Of a stretch of 64,000 bases of DNA, positions 22,901-33,500 are shown piece after piece. Source of the stretch: Opisthocomus hoazin. Its lineage: Eukaryota; Chordata; Aves; Opisthocomiformes; Opisthocomidae. The notes beneath the pieces were generated by a model. It made no database searches, was not told where the DNA came from, and saw only the letters and a program-made list of their open reading frames with translations. Made by a program: the position numbers and the translations under genes. The DNA lies in NCBI RefSeq assembly GCF_030867145.1, contig NC_134434.1, forward strand, positions 2,108,001 through 2,172,000, read 5' to 3'. How positions within the stretch are numbered: position 1 is the first letter of the stretch; every line of letters starts with the position of its first letter.

Positions 22901-25582
22901 ACACCTGCACACAGAATTTCACAGAGCGAGGCCTCAGCTTTTCTCACCTCCTAAATATTTCTGCTGCTTTTTCCTGATTGCCATATTACGCTGCCAGTTC
23001 TGGAGAGCTTTGTGCTCTGCTACCGGGGTCTGATGAACCGTTTTCTTCTTCTCTCCTCCACGTTGCCCTTTTAAAGGTGCTGGAGTAACATGTTGATAAG
23101 AAGCCTCAATAAGATCTGCTAACTGAAGGGAAAGGAAACGTCAGGTTAACCTCTCCATACACACACTGCCACCATGACGAGAATGGGAGAGGGGAGGAGA
23201 AAAAGATTCTTCAGATTGACAGTACTTTTATCTGATAACTCTGAGAGGAACAAGAACAGGGCACTGGAACACACTCAGAAACAATGGAAAGATTTATCTG
23301 AATAATGAGACTTGAGCAATGGCATTGCTGCAACATCAGCTCTTCCCTTGCAAGTCAGACGCCATCAGCAGACGCACATATGCAAGAGGAAGCCTCTGTA
23401 ATTCTTCCCTCCGTGACCTTGACCTCGTCCTGCACACAGGACTCCAAAACCTGCCGGTGCAGTTCCTCTGAAGGAAAGCCCTCCCTCCCTGCAGAGTATG
23501 AGGAGGCTGCGAAAACCACACCTCAGGCGTGCCCTGCTCCTGGAAGGTGCTGAAAAGCATTGGAAGGTACTGTAGGCACCTCACTCCACCTCTAGCAAAG
23601 GGCCACACAGCAGCATTTTTGTAACTTTACGAACCAACCTGAGTGTTTCCTCTGGCCAAGGCTTCCATCTTGAACTCCTGGAGACTTCCCAAAATGTGAT
23701 GGGGGAGAATCTTTTCACAGCCATCAAATGGTCCTGGTCCTACGACACACACACAAAAAAACCAGCCCCGGAGCCAGGTCACTAAAGCTAGGCTTAGCAA
23801 AACAAAAACCCAAAGAAAAGATGTGAAGTTTAACCCTACCAGAAAAAGCCAGCGGCTCCCTGGGTGCCTTTGGGGAAGCAGCAGGCGCTGCGAGGTGATG
23901 GGCGACCGCCTTCGTCTCTTTGGGCTGGTATTTTCGAAGGAGTCGTTTCTTCCTAACTGAAGTTCTCGCAGCGCCAGGGGGAGGGTGTGGAACATGGAGC
24001 TTCAGAAAATAAACAGCCACAACGCAATTAGGCACGTACTGACTCACCTTCACTCCTGCTGAACCTTCAGAATATGCAGAGAAGTCGTATCAGTACAGGC
24101 TGTCCCTCCCCTCTGAGGCAGCTTACACAACTGCTGAGACACCAGCTTAGGCACTGTCTTAGTCTTCAGGACTTTGCTTTATAACTGGGGCAAGGAAAAG
24201 AGTTTTAAACCATTTTCCCAATAGTCTTCTGCTGTCTCACTTGCTATTAAATGCTTCCACTCGCACAGTTTGACCTGATGCCATGACAGCTACTAAACAA
24301 CTTGTGTGTCTTATTAGACCAGAAGCTATTAAACAACTTGTCTGTCTTATTAGCCTTATTAGACTTAGATTGGAAACGTAATTGTGAAGAGGCAAATGAC
24401 TTATCCTTCCCTTTGCAAAGATTGCATAAGGATCAATAATCCTTTGCTTTTCGCAACTGAACCTGATGATCTGACAAGTCACAAAAAGCAGGAAAGACAA
24501 AATGGAATGAGGACTGAGCTCCAAGATTGGGTTTTGGTTTAAGCAAATGCACAGCAGCCTCTGCGAAACGCACGAAATGAAAGGAGAGCGCCAGTTAAGG
24601 CAGCTGTTTCTACCCGTACAAATACATACTTTCTCCAGGTCCTCCACCTTAATTGCAAGTACCTGGATGTCAGCTCCTTGCAGAACACACGGAACGGGCT
24701 CGGGCTCTTCCGCAGCTGCCGAGGCGGACAGTTCACCTATCTTTTCCTTCTTGTCTGAAAAACAGATGAAGAGACCTCCTCTTCAGTCTGCCCAGGAAAC
24801 CCCATCTGCCTCTTTCAGCCTGGTTATTCATTTCCAGCTGAACTATGTTTGGGGTTTGTTTGGTTTTTTTTTTTTTTAAGGTTGCACAGAACAATTAAAT
24901 TCAGCTTCCCTTGTAACTGGAAAAATCAAATTCTGAGAAGCTACGAGGACCAAAGTGGGTCACTAGGATTTGACTGCCCGACACTTTATTCTAGATGAGA
25001 GGGACGAGACCAACGCAGCCTGCGCTTCCCGCAGGCAGAACAAATTCCTGGGGAGCTCCCTCCTCCAGCCACAAGCCCACGGCCTCCCCGGGCAGCTGCC
25101 CTGCTCGCCGAGCACAACCCGAGGAGAGCCACGGGATCTTCAGAGACTCTTGAGCAGCAAAATCGGCCTCAAAGAGCAACCCCCCTGCAGGGCAGCGCTC
25201 CCCGGCGCAGGCCTCGGCTCAGGCAGGGCCACCGGGGGCCTCTTCTCCCCTCAACCGCCGGGTCCCCGCGGCTGGCAACGGCTCCTGCAGGCGCGCGGAG
25301 CCTGCCCAGGTTACAGAATTATTTATATATTTCTTCACATAACGGCGGGGGGGGGTTCGCTGCGTGCGGAAGGGCCTCCCCTCACGGCAGCTCGGCAGCG
25401 CCGGGGTCACCCGGGCCCCGCGAGCGAGGCCCCGGGCGGGCCGGAGGCACAAGGCAGGCCCGGAGGCCGCCCCCCGCCCGGCGCTGGGCCGTACCCGGGG
25501 GGGCGGCGGGCCGGGGGTCCCGCCGGGCCGGGCCGGGCTCCAGCGCCGCGTCCCGCTGCCCGGCTCCGCGACTCGACGCCAT
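13951..25582 (-). CDS. MYCBPAP: MYCBP-associated protein (20 exons, complete)
   Basis: Exons 5' to 3': 25495-25582, 24630-24754, 24127-24163 (tentative microexon), 23840-23956, 23639-23739, 22948-23122, 22518-22633, 21640-21790, 21258-21373, 20460-20560, 19693-19804, 19153-19342, 18453-18640, 17745-17891, 17281-17565, 16305-16429, 15458-15570, 14852-14985, 14508-14669, 13951-14013. The sum is 2646 nt, 881 aa, in phase throughout. Peptides typical of the family include ILPHHILGSLQEFK, QIQEERDLIDRSLP, DLDGLEVVGKGQPF and CLQLWRETIDGLV. Residues about 414-530 (exons 12-13) resemble an Ig-like ASH/MSP fold common in ciliary proteins. The family binds MYCBP (AMY-1) and is testis/cilia associated; the ciliary role here is inference. 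The C-terminal third is Lys/Glu-rich and ends in a conserved short helix (VYGLLCSMVSRMVSLLEDLK). The exon 15 donor (GTCGTC) is weak. Confidence 0.93.
24288..24353. repeat. Two-copy tandem repeat in MYCBPAP intron 2
   Basis: A 30-base unit containing ACAACTTG and TCTTATTAG occurs at 24288-24317 and 24324-24353 (36-base period) with two differences. It lies between exon 2 and the tentative exon 3. Confidence 0.8.
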
Positions 25583-25800
25583 CGCCAGGCGGCACCAGCG
25601 AGACGCCCGGGCCGCCTAGAGCGGCGCCCCCGCCCACGACTCTATGGTACCGCTCCGGAGGGCGGGGCGCCGCCTCCCGCCGGACGCACGCAGCCGCCAG
25701 CCCCCAGGTCGCGGCCGTGCGCATGCGCAGTGCGGCGCAGGCCTCGCCGGGCCTGCCGCGGAGCTGCCCCCCGCCCGCGCCCCGCCGCACCCGCTCAGCC
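25583..25800 (-). promoter_or_regulatory. MYCBPAP: MYCBPAP promoter in the RSAD1-MYCBPAP gap
   Basis: Only 240 bases separate the RSAD1 stop codon from the MYCBPAP ATG. The gap is CpG-rich, has no TATA box, and carries a perfect 12-base NRF1 palindrome, TGCGCATGCGCA, at 25718-25729, about 136 bases before the ATG. NRF1 sites commonly drive TATA-less CpG promoters. Confidence 0.65.
25718..25729. promoter_or_regulatory. NRF1 binding palindrome
   Basis: TGCGCATGCGCA matches the nuclear respiratory factor 1 consensus YGCGCAYGCGCR exactly on both strands. The position suits MYCBPAP core-promoter use. Confidence 0.65.
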
Positions 25801-25821
25801 ACCGCACGGCTCCCGCTCATC

Positions 25822-25827
25822 TTTATT
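25822..25827 (-). terminator. RSAD1: RSAD1 poly(A) signal overlapping the stop codon
   Basis: On the minus strand the last codons read CAA TAA AG, so the AATAAA hexamer spans the TAA stop (25823-25825). No other hexamer is visible before the MYCBPAP promoter, so the 3' UTR is predicted to be about 15-30 bases. Confidence 0.75.
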
Positions 25828-28283
25828 GTCCGCTGCCGCAGCCCCCGCCGGGCTCCTCCTCGGGCCCGCCCCTCCCCGCCAGGCGCGGCTCCCCGGTGGG
25901 CGCGGCCCAGCGCCGCTGCAGCTGGCAGAGCAGGGCGGGCAGCAGCGAGTCCAGCACGGCCAGGCCCTCTGGCCCGCACCGCAGGCCCCTGCGGAGAGAG
26001 CGGCGGCTGAGCCCCCGCTCCGGAGCGGGACCTCCCCCCAGGAACCCCCCCCTGCTCCGGAGCAGGGCCCCCCCCCCCCGGGAACCCCCCCTGCTCCGGA
26101 GCGGGACCCCCCCCCCGGGGCCCCCCGGCTGCGGAGCGGGACCCCCGGGGCTGACCCGCCGTCCAGGACCAGCCATCCCTGCCGCTGCAGCTCCTCCGCC
26201 TCCCCCGGCGCCCCGAACACGGCCTCCAGGCTGAGCTGGGGGGAGAAGTGGCCCCAGCGCTGCGGGCCGGGTTAATTAGTGGCCGGGTCAATTAATTAGC
26301 CGTCGAATCATTAGCTCCCCACGCGCCTGGCTCCTCACCTGGTGCGTGATGCCCTCGTCGGTGCGCAGCCCCAGGGCGAGCAGCTCCTCCAGCCTGTGGG
26401 CAGACAGGGAGAGCGGCGGGGGGGACACACACGACAGGGGGATGTGGGGACCCCCCCCCCCCCAAACTCACTGCTCCAGCGGGCTCAGCACCACCCGCCT
26501 GCGGGTGCCGTGGCCCCGGCTCTGCACCTCCCGCATCCAGGCCTCGGGCTCCGGCGTCTGCACGCGGGCCTCCCGGCTGCGGCCGCCCTCGCCCCACGGC
26601 ACGAAGCGGCCATGGGCCCCTGCAATGGCGGGGGGGGGGAACAATGGGGTGGGGGGGACACAACGGGGCGCAGGGGGGACGCCCGGCTCCCCCATCACCC
26701 CAGCTTACCTGGCCCCACGCCGATGTACTGCTCGGCCCGCCAGTACGAGAGGTTGTGGGTGCTGAGGGCTCCCTGGGGAGAGCGTTGGATGGGGTGAGGG
26801 GGTGCTGAGCCTGCCGGGGGGGGTTACGGCACAGGGGAGGCACAGCACGGGGGGGACCCCACCTTCCTCGCGAAGTTGGAGACCTCGTAGTGGCGGAAGC
26901 CAGCGGCCCGCAGCGCGGCGCGGGCGGTGTGGTACATCTCTGCCAGGAGGTCCTGGGGGGGCTCGGGCAGGGCCCCCCCCCAGACCTGCGCCGCCAGCGC
27001 CGTGCCCCGCTCCAGCGTCAGCTGGTACAGGGAGACGTGGTCGTCGCAGAGCCCCAGCGCGGCCTCCAGCCCCCGGGCCCAGGCGCCCCGGCTCTGCCCC
27101 GGCAGCCCGAAGAGGAGGTCGATGGAGGTTCGGCCGGGGAAGAGCCCCCGCGCCGCCTCCACGGCCGCCCGCGCCTCCGCCGCCGTGTGCTCCCGGCCCA
27201 GCAGCCGCAGCTCGGCGTCATCCAGCGACTGCGGAGGGACAGCGGTGGCAGCGGGGGGCACGCAGCGGGCGAAGCTGCAGAGCTGGGCTCACACGGGGGT
27301 CCCCGCTCACCTGGACACCGATGGAGATGCGGTTGACGCCGGCCGCTCGGAAGCCGGCGAGGCGCGACGCGTCGGCGGAGCTGGGGTTGGCCTCCAGCGT
27401 CACCTCGGCGTCGCCAGGCAGGTGGGCAGCCCCCGCCACGGCCTCCAGCACCGCCGCCACGCTGCCGGGGCTGGCCAGGCTGGGGGTGCCGCCGCTGAAG
27501 AAGACGGAGGTGACGCTGCGGGGCAGAGGGTGCGGGGGGCTGCGGGCGGGCGCCGAAGGGCCCCAAGCCCCCTCCGTGACACCCGTCTCCGCGCACCCAC
27601 CTCCGCACGCCGCCGAGTCGGAGCAGGGTGCCGGCCTCCCGCGCCAGGCAGGCGCCCATGGCCGCCTCGTCCGCCGCCGGCACCACGAACTTGTTGAAGC
27701 TGCAGTAGGAGCAGCGCTTGCGGCAGTAGGGCCACTGCGGGCGCGGGGTGGGGGGACATGGGGCATGGCTCACCCCCACCAGGCACCCCGCTTTTGGGGG
27801 TCCCACGCTCCCCACCCGCCCCGTGGGCACCAGGCGTGCGAGCAGGGCTCGGGGACCCCCTCAGCACCCCCCACTCGCACGTGGCGGGGGGACCCCCGCG
27901 AGCACCCCGCGATCTGTGCGGGGGGGGGTGTCCCCCGGGTCCTGCACGCTCCCCCCACGCCTGCGAGCCCCGCGGCCCCACATTCACCCCCCCCCCCCCC
28001 AGTGTGTGCCAGCCCGGGGGGGGTCCCATGTGTGCCCCCGCGTGTGCAGGACCCTGGGTCCCACGCGTGCCAGGCCGGGGTTCCCGTGCCCCTCCTCCCC
28101 CCCCCACCCACGCGCGCAAGCCCGGGGTGCCCCGCTCACGTGCACATAGACCGCGGCCGCGGGGGGGGCGGCCGGTCCCGGTCCCGGTGGCGGGGCAGGG
28201 CCCGGGGCAGGACCCGGTCCCGCAGCCCCCCTCGGCCCCCCCCGCGCCGCCGCCGCCGCCGCTCGCCACCCCCCCGCCGCCAT
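25823..28283 (-). CDS. RSAD1: RSAD1, mitochondrial HemW-like radical SAM protein (9 exons, complete)
   Basis: Exons 5' to 3': 28140-28283, 27601-27734, 27311-27515, 26863-27228, 26709-26772, 26472-26619, 26339-26393, 26156-26259, 25823-25988. The total is 1386 nt, 461 aa, slightly longer than human RSAD1 (about 442) because of an Ala/Pro/Gly-rich N-terminus that may be a mitochondrial presequence. Exon 2 opens with [16 protein letters not shown]: the CxxxCxxC cluster (Cys52, 56, 59) holds the 4Fe-4S centre that cleaves S-adenosylmethionine. [10 protein letters not shown] is the family's SAM-contacting Gly motif. As in HemW, the fourth Cys of true coproporphyrinogen oxidase (HemN) is absent, which fits a heme-chaperone role rather than CPO activity. 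[10 protein letters not shown] and STHNLSYW are further HemW signatures. Introns are 80-410 bp and GC-rich. Confidence 0.95.
26018..26150. repeat. GC-rich minisatellite filling RSAD1 intron 8
   Basis: About four diverged copies of a 33-40 base unit built around GCTCCGGAGCGGGACC plus a poly-C stretch. The 167-bp intron (25989-26155) is almost wholly this repeat, so its length may vary between individuals. Confidence 0.7.
27735..28139 (-). other. RSAD1: RSAD1 intron 1, C/G homopolymer-rich
   Basis: No exon is evident. It holds several long poly-C runs (for example about 27988-28001) and loosely repeated CCTGCACGC / CGTGCAGGACCC-like segments. Likely to be badly assembled in short-read genomes. 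Confidence 0.6.
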
Positions 28284-28760
28284 CGGCCCCGCGGGCTGCG
28301 GCCCCGCCCCGGGGCGGGCACCGAGCCCCGCCCGGCCCCGGAGCCCCGGGGGGGGGGGGACACACACGGGGGGAGCCGGCGGAGCCCCTCGCTCCCGGGG
28401 AGGGGGTCGGGGCCGGGTCCCCCCCCGCCGCCCCCCCGGGCCGGGGCAGCGCTGCCCGGCGTGTTGTGCAAGCCCAGCGCCGGCAGGCGCACGCATCATT
28501 TCTGTTTCATAACCCGCGCTATGAATAGCCCCGCAGAAGCGAGAAATGCTTTTACGACAGAGGCCGCGGCCGCAGATTCCCGTTTCCAGGCCGGGAGCCG
28601 GCAGCTGGGCTAACCCACCCCTGACGCAAGCCCCCCACCCGGGAAGAGCCCCCGGCCGCCGGGGTTTTCCCAGCGGGCAGCGAGCGCCATAAGAGCGGGA
28701 CCGCGGCCCCGGGCGGGGCAGAAGCCCCCGATCCCCCCCGCAGCCCCAGGCGCTGCGGCC
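28284..28760. promoter_or_regulatory. Bidirectional CpG-island promoter: RSAD1 and the divergent plus-strand unit
   Basis: A 477-base spacer between the RSAD1 ATG (minus) and the ATG of the plus-strand unit at 28761. It is CpG-rich except for a 28490-28560 patch with CTATGAATAG (28519-28528), one mismatch from a MEF2 site. CATAAGAG near 28688 is the closest thing to a TATA box for the plus-strand unit. Confidence 0.5.
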
Positions 28761-29568
28761 ATGCCGCCAGCCCCGAGCGTCCTCGGCCCTTCCCCGCCCG
28801 TGAGTAGCTGCAGCGGGGCGGGGGGTTGGGGTGGCCGTGGGACGTGGCTGGGGGGTCCCCAAGGAAGGGGATGGGGACGGCAGGGAGAGCGTCCCGGGCA
28901 CCGGGGCTCTGCTGGGGCGCGGACGGCGCAGCCACGAGCAGAGCTCGGGGGAGCAGGGACGGGGCGAGGGGGCCCCGTACCCGCCCGTGGTGGCTGTGAC
29001 CGTGGCTCTGTTTCTCGGCAGCGTCTCTACCCCTTCGAGCCAGGGCCGCCTCCATCTCCAGTTCATCCCAGCAACCCCCCAACGATGGTGAGTACACGGC
29101 GGGGGGAGCGCAGGGGCCGCGCAGGGGGTCAAGGGATCAGACAGGAACCAGCGGAAAAACTCCGCTCCCCGCAAGCCTGTCCCGCACCCGCGTTAATGCC
29201 GCGGGAAGCAAAGGAAGGTAACAAGTCCTTCCCTGGAGGTCAGACCTAGAGCTCCGCTGTGTCCCCAGGGTCACTGGCCGCAGCGCTGCAGGGGGGGTAG
29301 CGGTTCCTCCTCCGGGAAGGAGGGCAGGGGCAGGGAGGAGACCTGAGTTTCGCTTCCACACATCCCACTTACTCCAGGGTGGGCAGAGGTGAAGCCGGCG
29401 AAACACGCCGCCTCCAGCCCCACGAGCAGTTTGGGAACGGTGAGGGGAACTCGCTGGAGAAACCCCGCAGCGCAGGGGTCTGGCCCCAACCGTCCCGTAC
29501 GTTTTTCTTTGCAGGAAGCAGGCACGAACAGCGGGCGCGTTGTCCGCTTCGTCTGCTTCCATGGGTAG
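28761..29568 (+). CDS. Unrecognised spliced unit divergent from RSAD1; possible 52-aa protein
   Basis: Three candidate exons: 28761-28799 (ATG, good Kozak context with G at -3; donor GTGAGT), 29022-29087 (acceptor TTTCTCGGCAG; donor GTGAGT) and 29515-29568 (acceptor TTTTTCTTTGCAG; TAG stop). All borders are phase 0, giving 52 codons: MPPAPSVLGPSPP, then RLYPFEPGPPPSPVHPSNPP and TM, then EAGTNSGRVVRFVCFHG. The product would be Pro-rich with a basic/hydrophobic tail; I see no known domain, signal peptide or membrane segment. A poly(A) signal on the same strand at 29956 fits a terminal exon of about 460 bases. It may instead be a promoter-divergent long non-coding RNA. The transcript is better supported than the coding claim. 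Confidence 0.4.
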
Positions 29569-29955
29569 AGCCCACCGTCCAGCTGGGAGACCCGGGATCT
29601 GAGGCTTCAGCTCTCTCCCCCCGGTCGCACCGTCTCCCCGCCCCGCGCCGGAGGAAGCCGCGGGGTAAGCGGAGGCCCCGCTGCCAGCCCTGCCGGGGAA
29701 GGAAGGAGGAGGGAGACGGCCGGGAGGTCAGCGAGAGGCGGCAGCAACGTTACCTGCTTCCCAGCTGGGGTGGGACACTTCCGCCGGGGAGGAAGAGGAG
29801 CTCTGCTCTTCTCGGCGTAGTGTTTCATGGTTGGGAGGTACCAAATAACTCCCGTAAAACGCTGTCCCGGGTATGCTCTGCTTCACGCTGCCGCCGGGAC
29901 AGGAATTTTGGTATTTCTGCAAAATCCCTACTGTCTGTCTTGTCCAAAATGACAA

Positions 29956-29961
29956 AATAAA
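29956..29961 (+). terminator. Poly(A) signal of the plus-strand unit
   Basis: AATAAA followed about 30 bases later by a T/G-rich stretch, as expected for a cleavage site near 29975. It lies 388 bases after the candidate stop codon and about 460 bases from the opposing ACSF2 poly(A) signal. Confidence 0.5.
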
Positions 29962-30420
29962 CGATGCCAAGTCTACCTTGGAGAAGTTTCTTTGGGGGGC
30001 GGAAGGCCCAGGGGAGGTGTGGGAACAGGGCGAGCTTCTCCCGCCGGCCTTGGGGAGCCCCTTCCCACGCAGTCACACGCTCTGAAGCCCCTCATTTCAA
30101 GTTCATCAGCGGGGTCATTTCACCAGGGTGATGACTTCAGGAGTCTCAGCAGCACCCGAGCAGAGAAGGCGTTCACCTCCCCGGGGAAGCCAGGCCAGGC
30201 TGCTGGGACTTAAAAATATCAGTAAAATACCAACCAGGGTCTGTTCAGTCCTCTGAAACGGCTGCGGCCAAATTGCCCAGAGAGATCCAAGATTTTAAAG
30301 CCTTCATAAGCTCTTTCAGCAACCGGACAGAATTCCAGAAATAAGCACCCCGTCCCCACACCACAGAGTTTCTGTTGGCAAAGAAACAAACCCGACTGGG
30401 GGAAAAAAAAGGCGCTCTGT

Positions 30421-30426
30421 TTTATT
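30421..30426 (-). terminator. ACSF2: ACSF2 poly(A) signal
   Basis: AATAAA on the minus strand (complement TTTATT) about 136 bases after the TGA stop at 30562-30564. Predicted cleavage is near 30400. Confidence 0.75.
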
Positions 30427-30561
30427 AACTAAAAGTGCCATCAGCCCGATGTCGGGGAGAGGAGGTCCCCACTGCGTAGCCCAAGGCACAGGTGAAAAGC
30501 AGACACAAAGCTGGCGGACGCGGGGCTGGTTTATCCCCGTTTTTGCTCTGCCTTCCTGAGG

Positions 30562-33500
30562 TCAGAGCTGAAGGTGCTTCTCCATCTGCTCCCTCAACTT
30601 GTATTTCTGAATCTGGAATAAAGCGCAGAGAGGAGGAGAAGAGGCTCAGACAGGAGATGGGACAGGAGGCCAGGGCTCCCGCCCTGCCCCAGCCCCTCTC
30701 TTACCTTGCCCGAGACGGTGAGCGGGTACTGACCCAAAAACACAACGTACCGCGGGATCTTGAAATGGGAGATCTGGGAAGAGAAAACGAACGCTACGCA
30801 ACCTGCTGGGAACAGTGGAGCCAGCCCGGCTGGTACTGCCCAAGCCGGGACTGCCCGGGCTGATCCCCAGTTGGTCTAAATCCCTGGGCTTTCAGCTGCA
30901 AGTCCCCAGCAGCTGCTGGGCGTACTGGTGTGGCAGGGAACTGGGAGACCCACCTTCCCTTTGCAGAAAGATTTAATCTCGTCCACGGTGCAGTCCTGCC
31001 CGGCCCTCACTCGGATGCAGGCGCAGATCTCTTCTCCCATCCGCGAATCCTTCACGCCAACCACCTGGTTGGGACAGACGGGTGGTGTGACCCCCGGGGA
31101 CAGCCCTCTCCCCCCGCGGGGTGTGTGCACTGGCCCACGCCCACATCACGGGATGCTGGAAACGTGGCGTGGGGCTGCGTAAAGGCAGCTGGAGCTGCTT
31201 GACCATCCCACTGGTGCTTTCCACGCGACACCAAGCCCTCCTGGAAGGACTTCCCAACCGTTTGCCAGAGGAAAGCTGGCAAAGCAGGCCGGGCACGCAG
31301 ACACCAGCGCTTTCCTTTGGTTTTGGAAAGTCACTGGAGCGAGGGCTGAGTCAGACCAGCCGGGCAGCAACTCGTCGTGGGTGCAGCAAGGACCTCTGTG
31401 TGCCTCTGCTTCCCCAAACAATGGCGCAACAAGTTTCACAACCAACAGGGAGACCCGAGAGGCTGCTTCCAGTGCTTTGGGATCTCCAGATGAAACAGCA
31501 AGAGAGGGATGAAGTTGAATTAAAGCATTATTTGAAACCCTTGTAACAGCAGATCTTAGTGGACTGCTGCCTGTGACACCAGGAGCCGGGCTTCCCAAGC
31601 CTGATTTCTGTCTAAAGTTTGCTCACGCTATTTCACAAGACTCCTACTGTTACTCCCCGCCTTGAACCGGTATCTCGAAATCCTAGAGACACGTCAATCC
31701 TTCTGAGTCCAGAGCACTGACAGAAAGCCCTAGAAACTACATAAACAGGGCTGGTTTGCAACCCATCTGCACTGGGACTGTTCCAAGGAGAGACGCTAGC
31801 CTGGCACCGGCACAACACTGACTAAATAACTGGTTTATTTATGGGGAAAGTTGTCTGGCACAAAACCTGGAGGAGAACAATCCCAGCAGGTTGGGAGCAG
31901 CTGCTCAGTGCTGCAGATCATTGCTGTCTTGTGAAGGGGTGAAACCGAGTCTCACTCCTCATCCCCAGGGACTCACTGGAGGAGTCATCTTGGATTTAGG
32001 AGTTTAGTCATTGATTATCAGTAAAAACTGTGCTTCCAGACTGCTTTCTAAATAAGAATTTCACAGAGAGCTATGAAAGCAGACAGGCAGTTTAAAAACT
32101 GAAGAAGGATGACAGTCACTGCTTTGCAGACATGAAGGTCCTCTGCAGCCTGCTGTAGGTGACCCTGCTTCGGCAGTAGGGTTGGACTAGATGACCCACA
32201 GAGGTCCCTTCCAGCCCCTAACATTCTGTGATTCTGTGATTCTGTGATTCTGAAGCTGCTGCATGAGGGGCCTGCCTGAACCAATGTGCCCCACGCCAGG
32301 AGCTCTGCCTGCCCTGTCCGTGCCGTGAGCCTCTCCCTAGTGCTTGCCAGCCAGTATTAATGAAACAAGATGCTGAAAACAGGAAGACAACCAGGTCCCA
32401 AGCAGCAGTCCCAGTAGCTTTCTGTACAGGTTTCCCACGACAGGAACCACGGCCGCTCACCCCCCCCACCTCCCTCCTGCTCACCTGGACCTCCTCAACC
32501 TTGGGATGGGTGTGGAGAAACTGCTCAAGTTCTGCTGGGTAGATGTTCTCTCCTCCCCGAATAATCATGTCTTTGCAACGGCCTATGATTTTGCAGTAGC
32601 CGTGCTCATCCAGGATCGCAAGGTCCCTGCAACGACAGCACGCTCCTAATCCTGTCCCCGCTGGGGGGAAGAAGGGCTGAGGCTCCCACCCAGCCTGGTC
32701 TGGAGGCCCCGTCAGGGCATCGGGAGGGTAATGGCTGAGATGCCACCTCAGCACGTGGAAGAGATCAAAAGAGCTCCTTCTACAGCCAGACATTGCCATT
32801 GGCAGCGTCCATGCAAGCAGCAGGGCTCAGGGAGAGACAAGGGCGAATGGCTCTAAATTAAAAGAGGGCAGATTTAGATTGGATATTAGGAAGAAATTCT
32901 TCACCATGAGGGGGTGAAACACTGGCCCAGGCTGCCCAGAGAAGCTGTGGCTGCCCCCTCCCTGGCAGTGCTCAAGGCCAGGTTGGATGGAGCTCTGAGC
33001 AACCTGGGCTGGTGGAAAATGTCCCTGCTCATGGCAGGGGGGCTGGAACCAGATGAGTTTTAAGGTCCCTTCCGACCCAAACCATTCTGTGATTCTGTGA
33101 TTCCTGCCCCTGCGGTGCACCTCCACAGCCCCTCCACCACGCCAGTAGCGAAGCGGCTGTCCCCGTCTCCAGGGGCACTCGGCACCGAGGGCTCTGTGCT
33201 AAGAGCTGTTCCGAAGCTTCATGGAGAGATCAGGCTGTTTCCAGACTCACCCCGTCTTGTACCACTTCTCAGCAGTGACCACTTCGCTCGTCTTGGCGGG
33301 GTCCTCCCAGTAGCCCAGCATGACGCAGTAGCCACGGATCTTAAGCTCTCCAGGAGCGTTCAGAGGCACAGAATTCCCTGTTTCTGGATCCTCAATTTTT
33401 GCCTGCAATTCAAGAGAAGAAGGGCTTAGGAGGGGATCTCTGAGCCAAACGTGATGGCACGCCCCGACTCCAGCACCAGACAGGCCAAGGTCTGCTGCAG

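Noticed and set aside
26802-28613. 603-codon plus-strand open frame
   Set aside because: It overlaps RSAD1 exons and poly-C introns; Pro/Gly/Arg-rich low-complexity translation without domains.
27984-29174. 396-codon minus-strand frame spanning RSAD1 exon 1 and upstream
   Set aside because: Only 28140-28283 is RSAD1 coding; upstream residues are promoter CpG island, and the family start fits the ATG at 28283.
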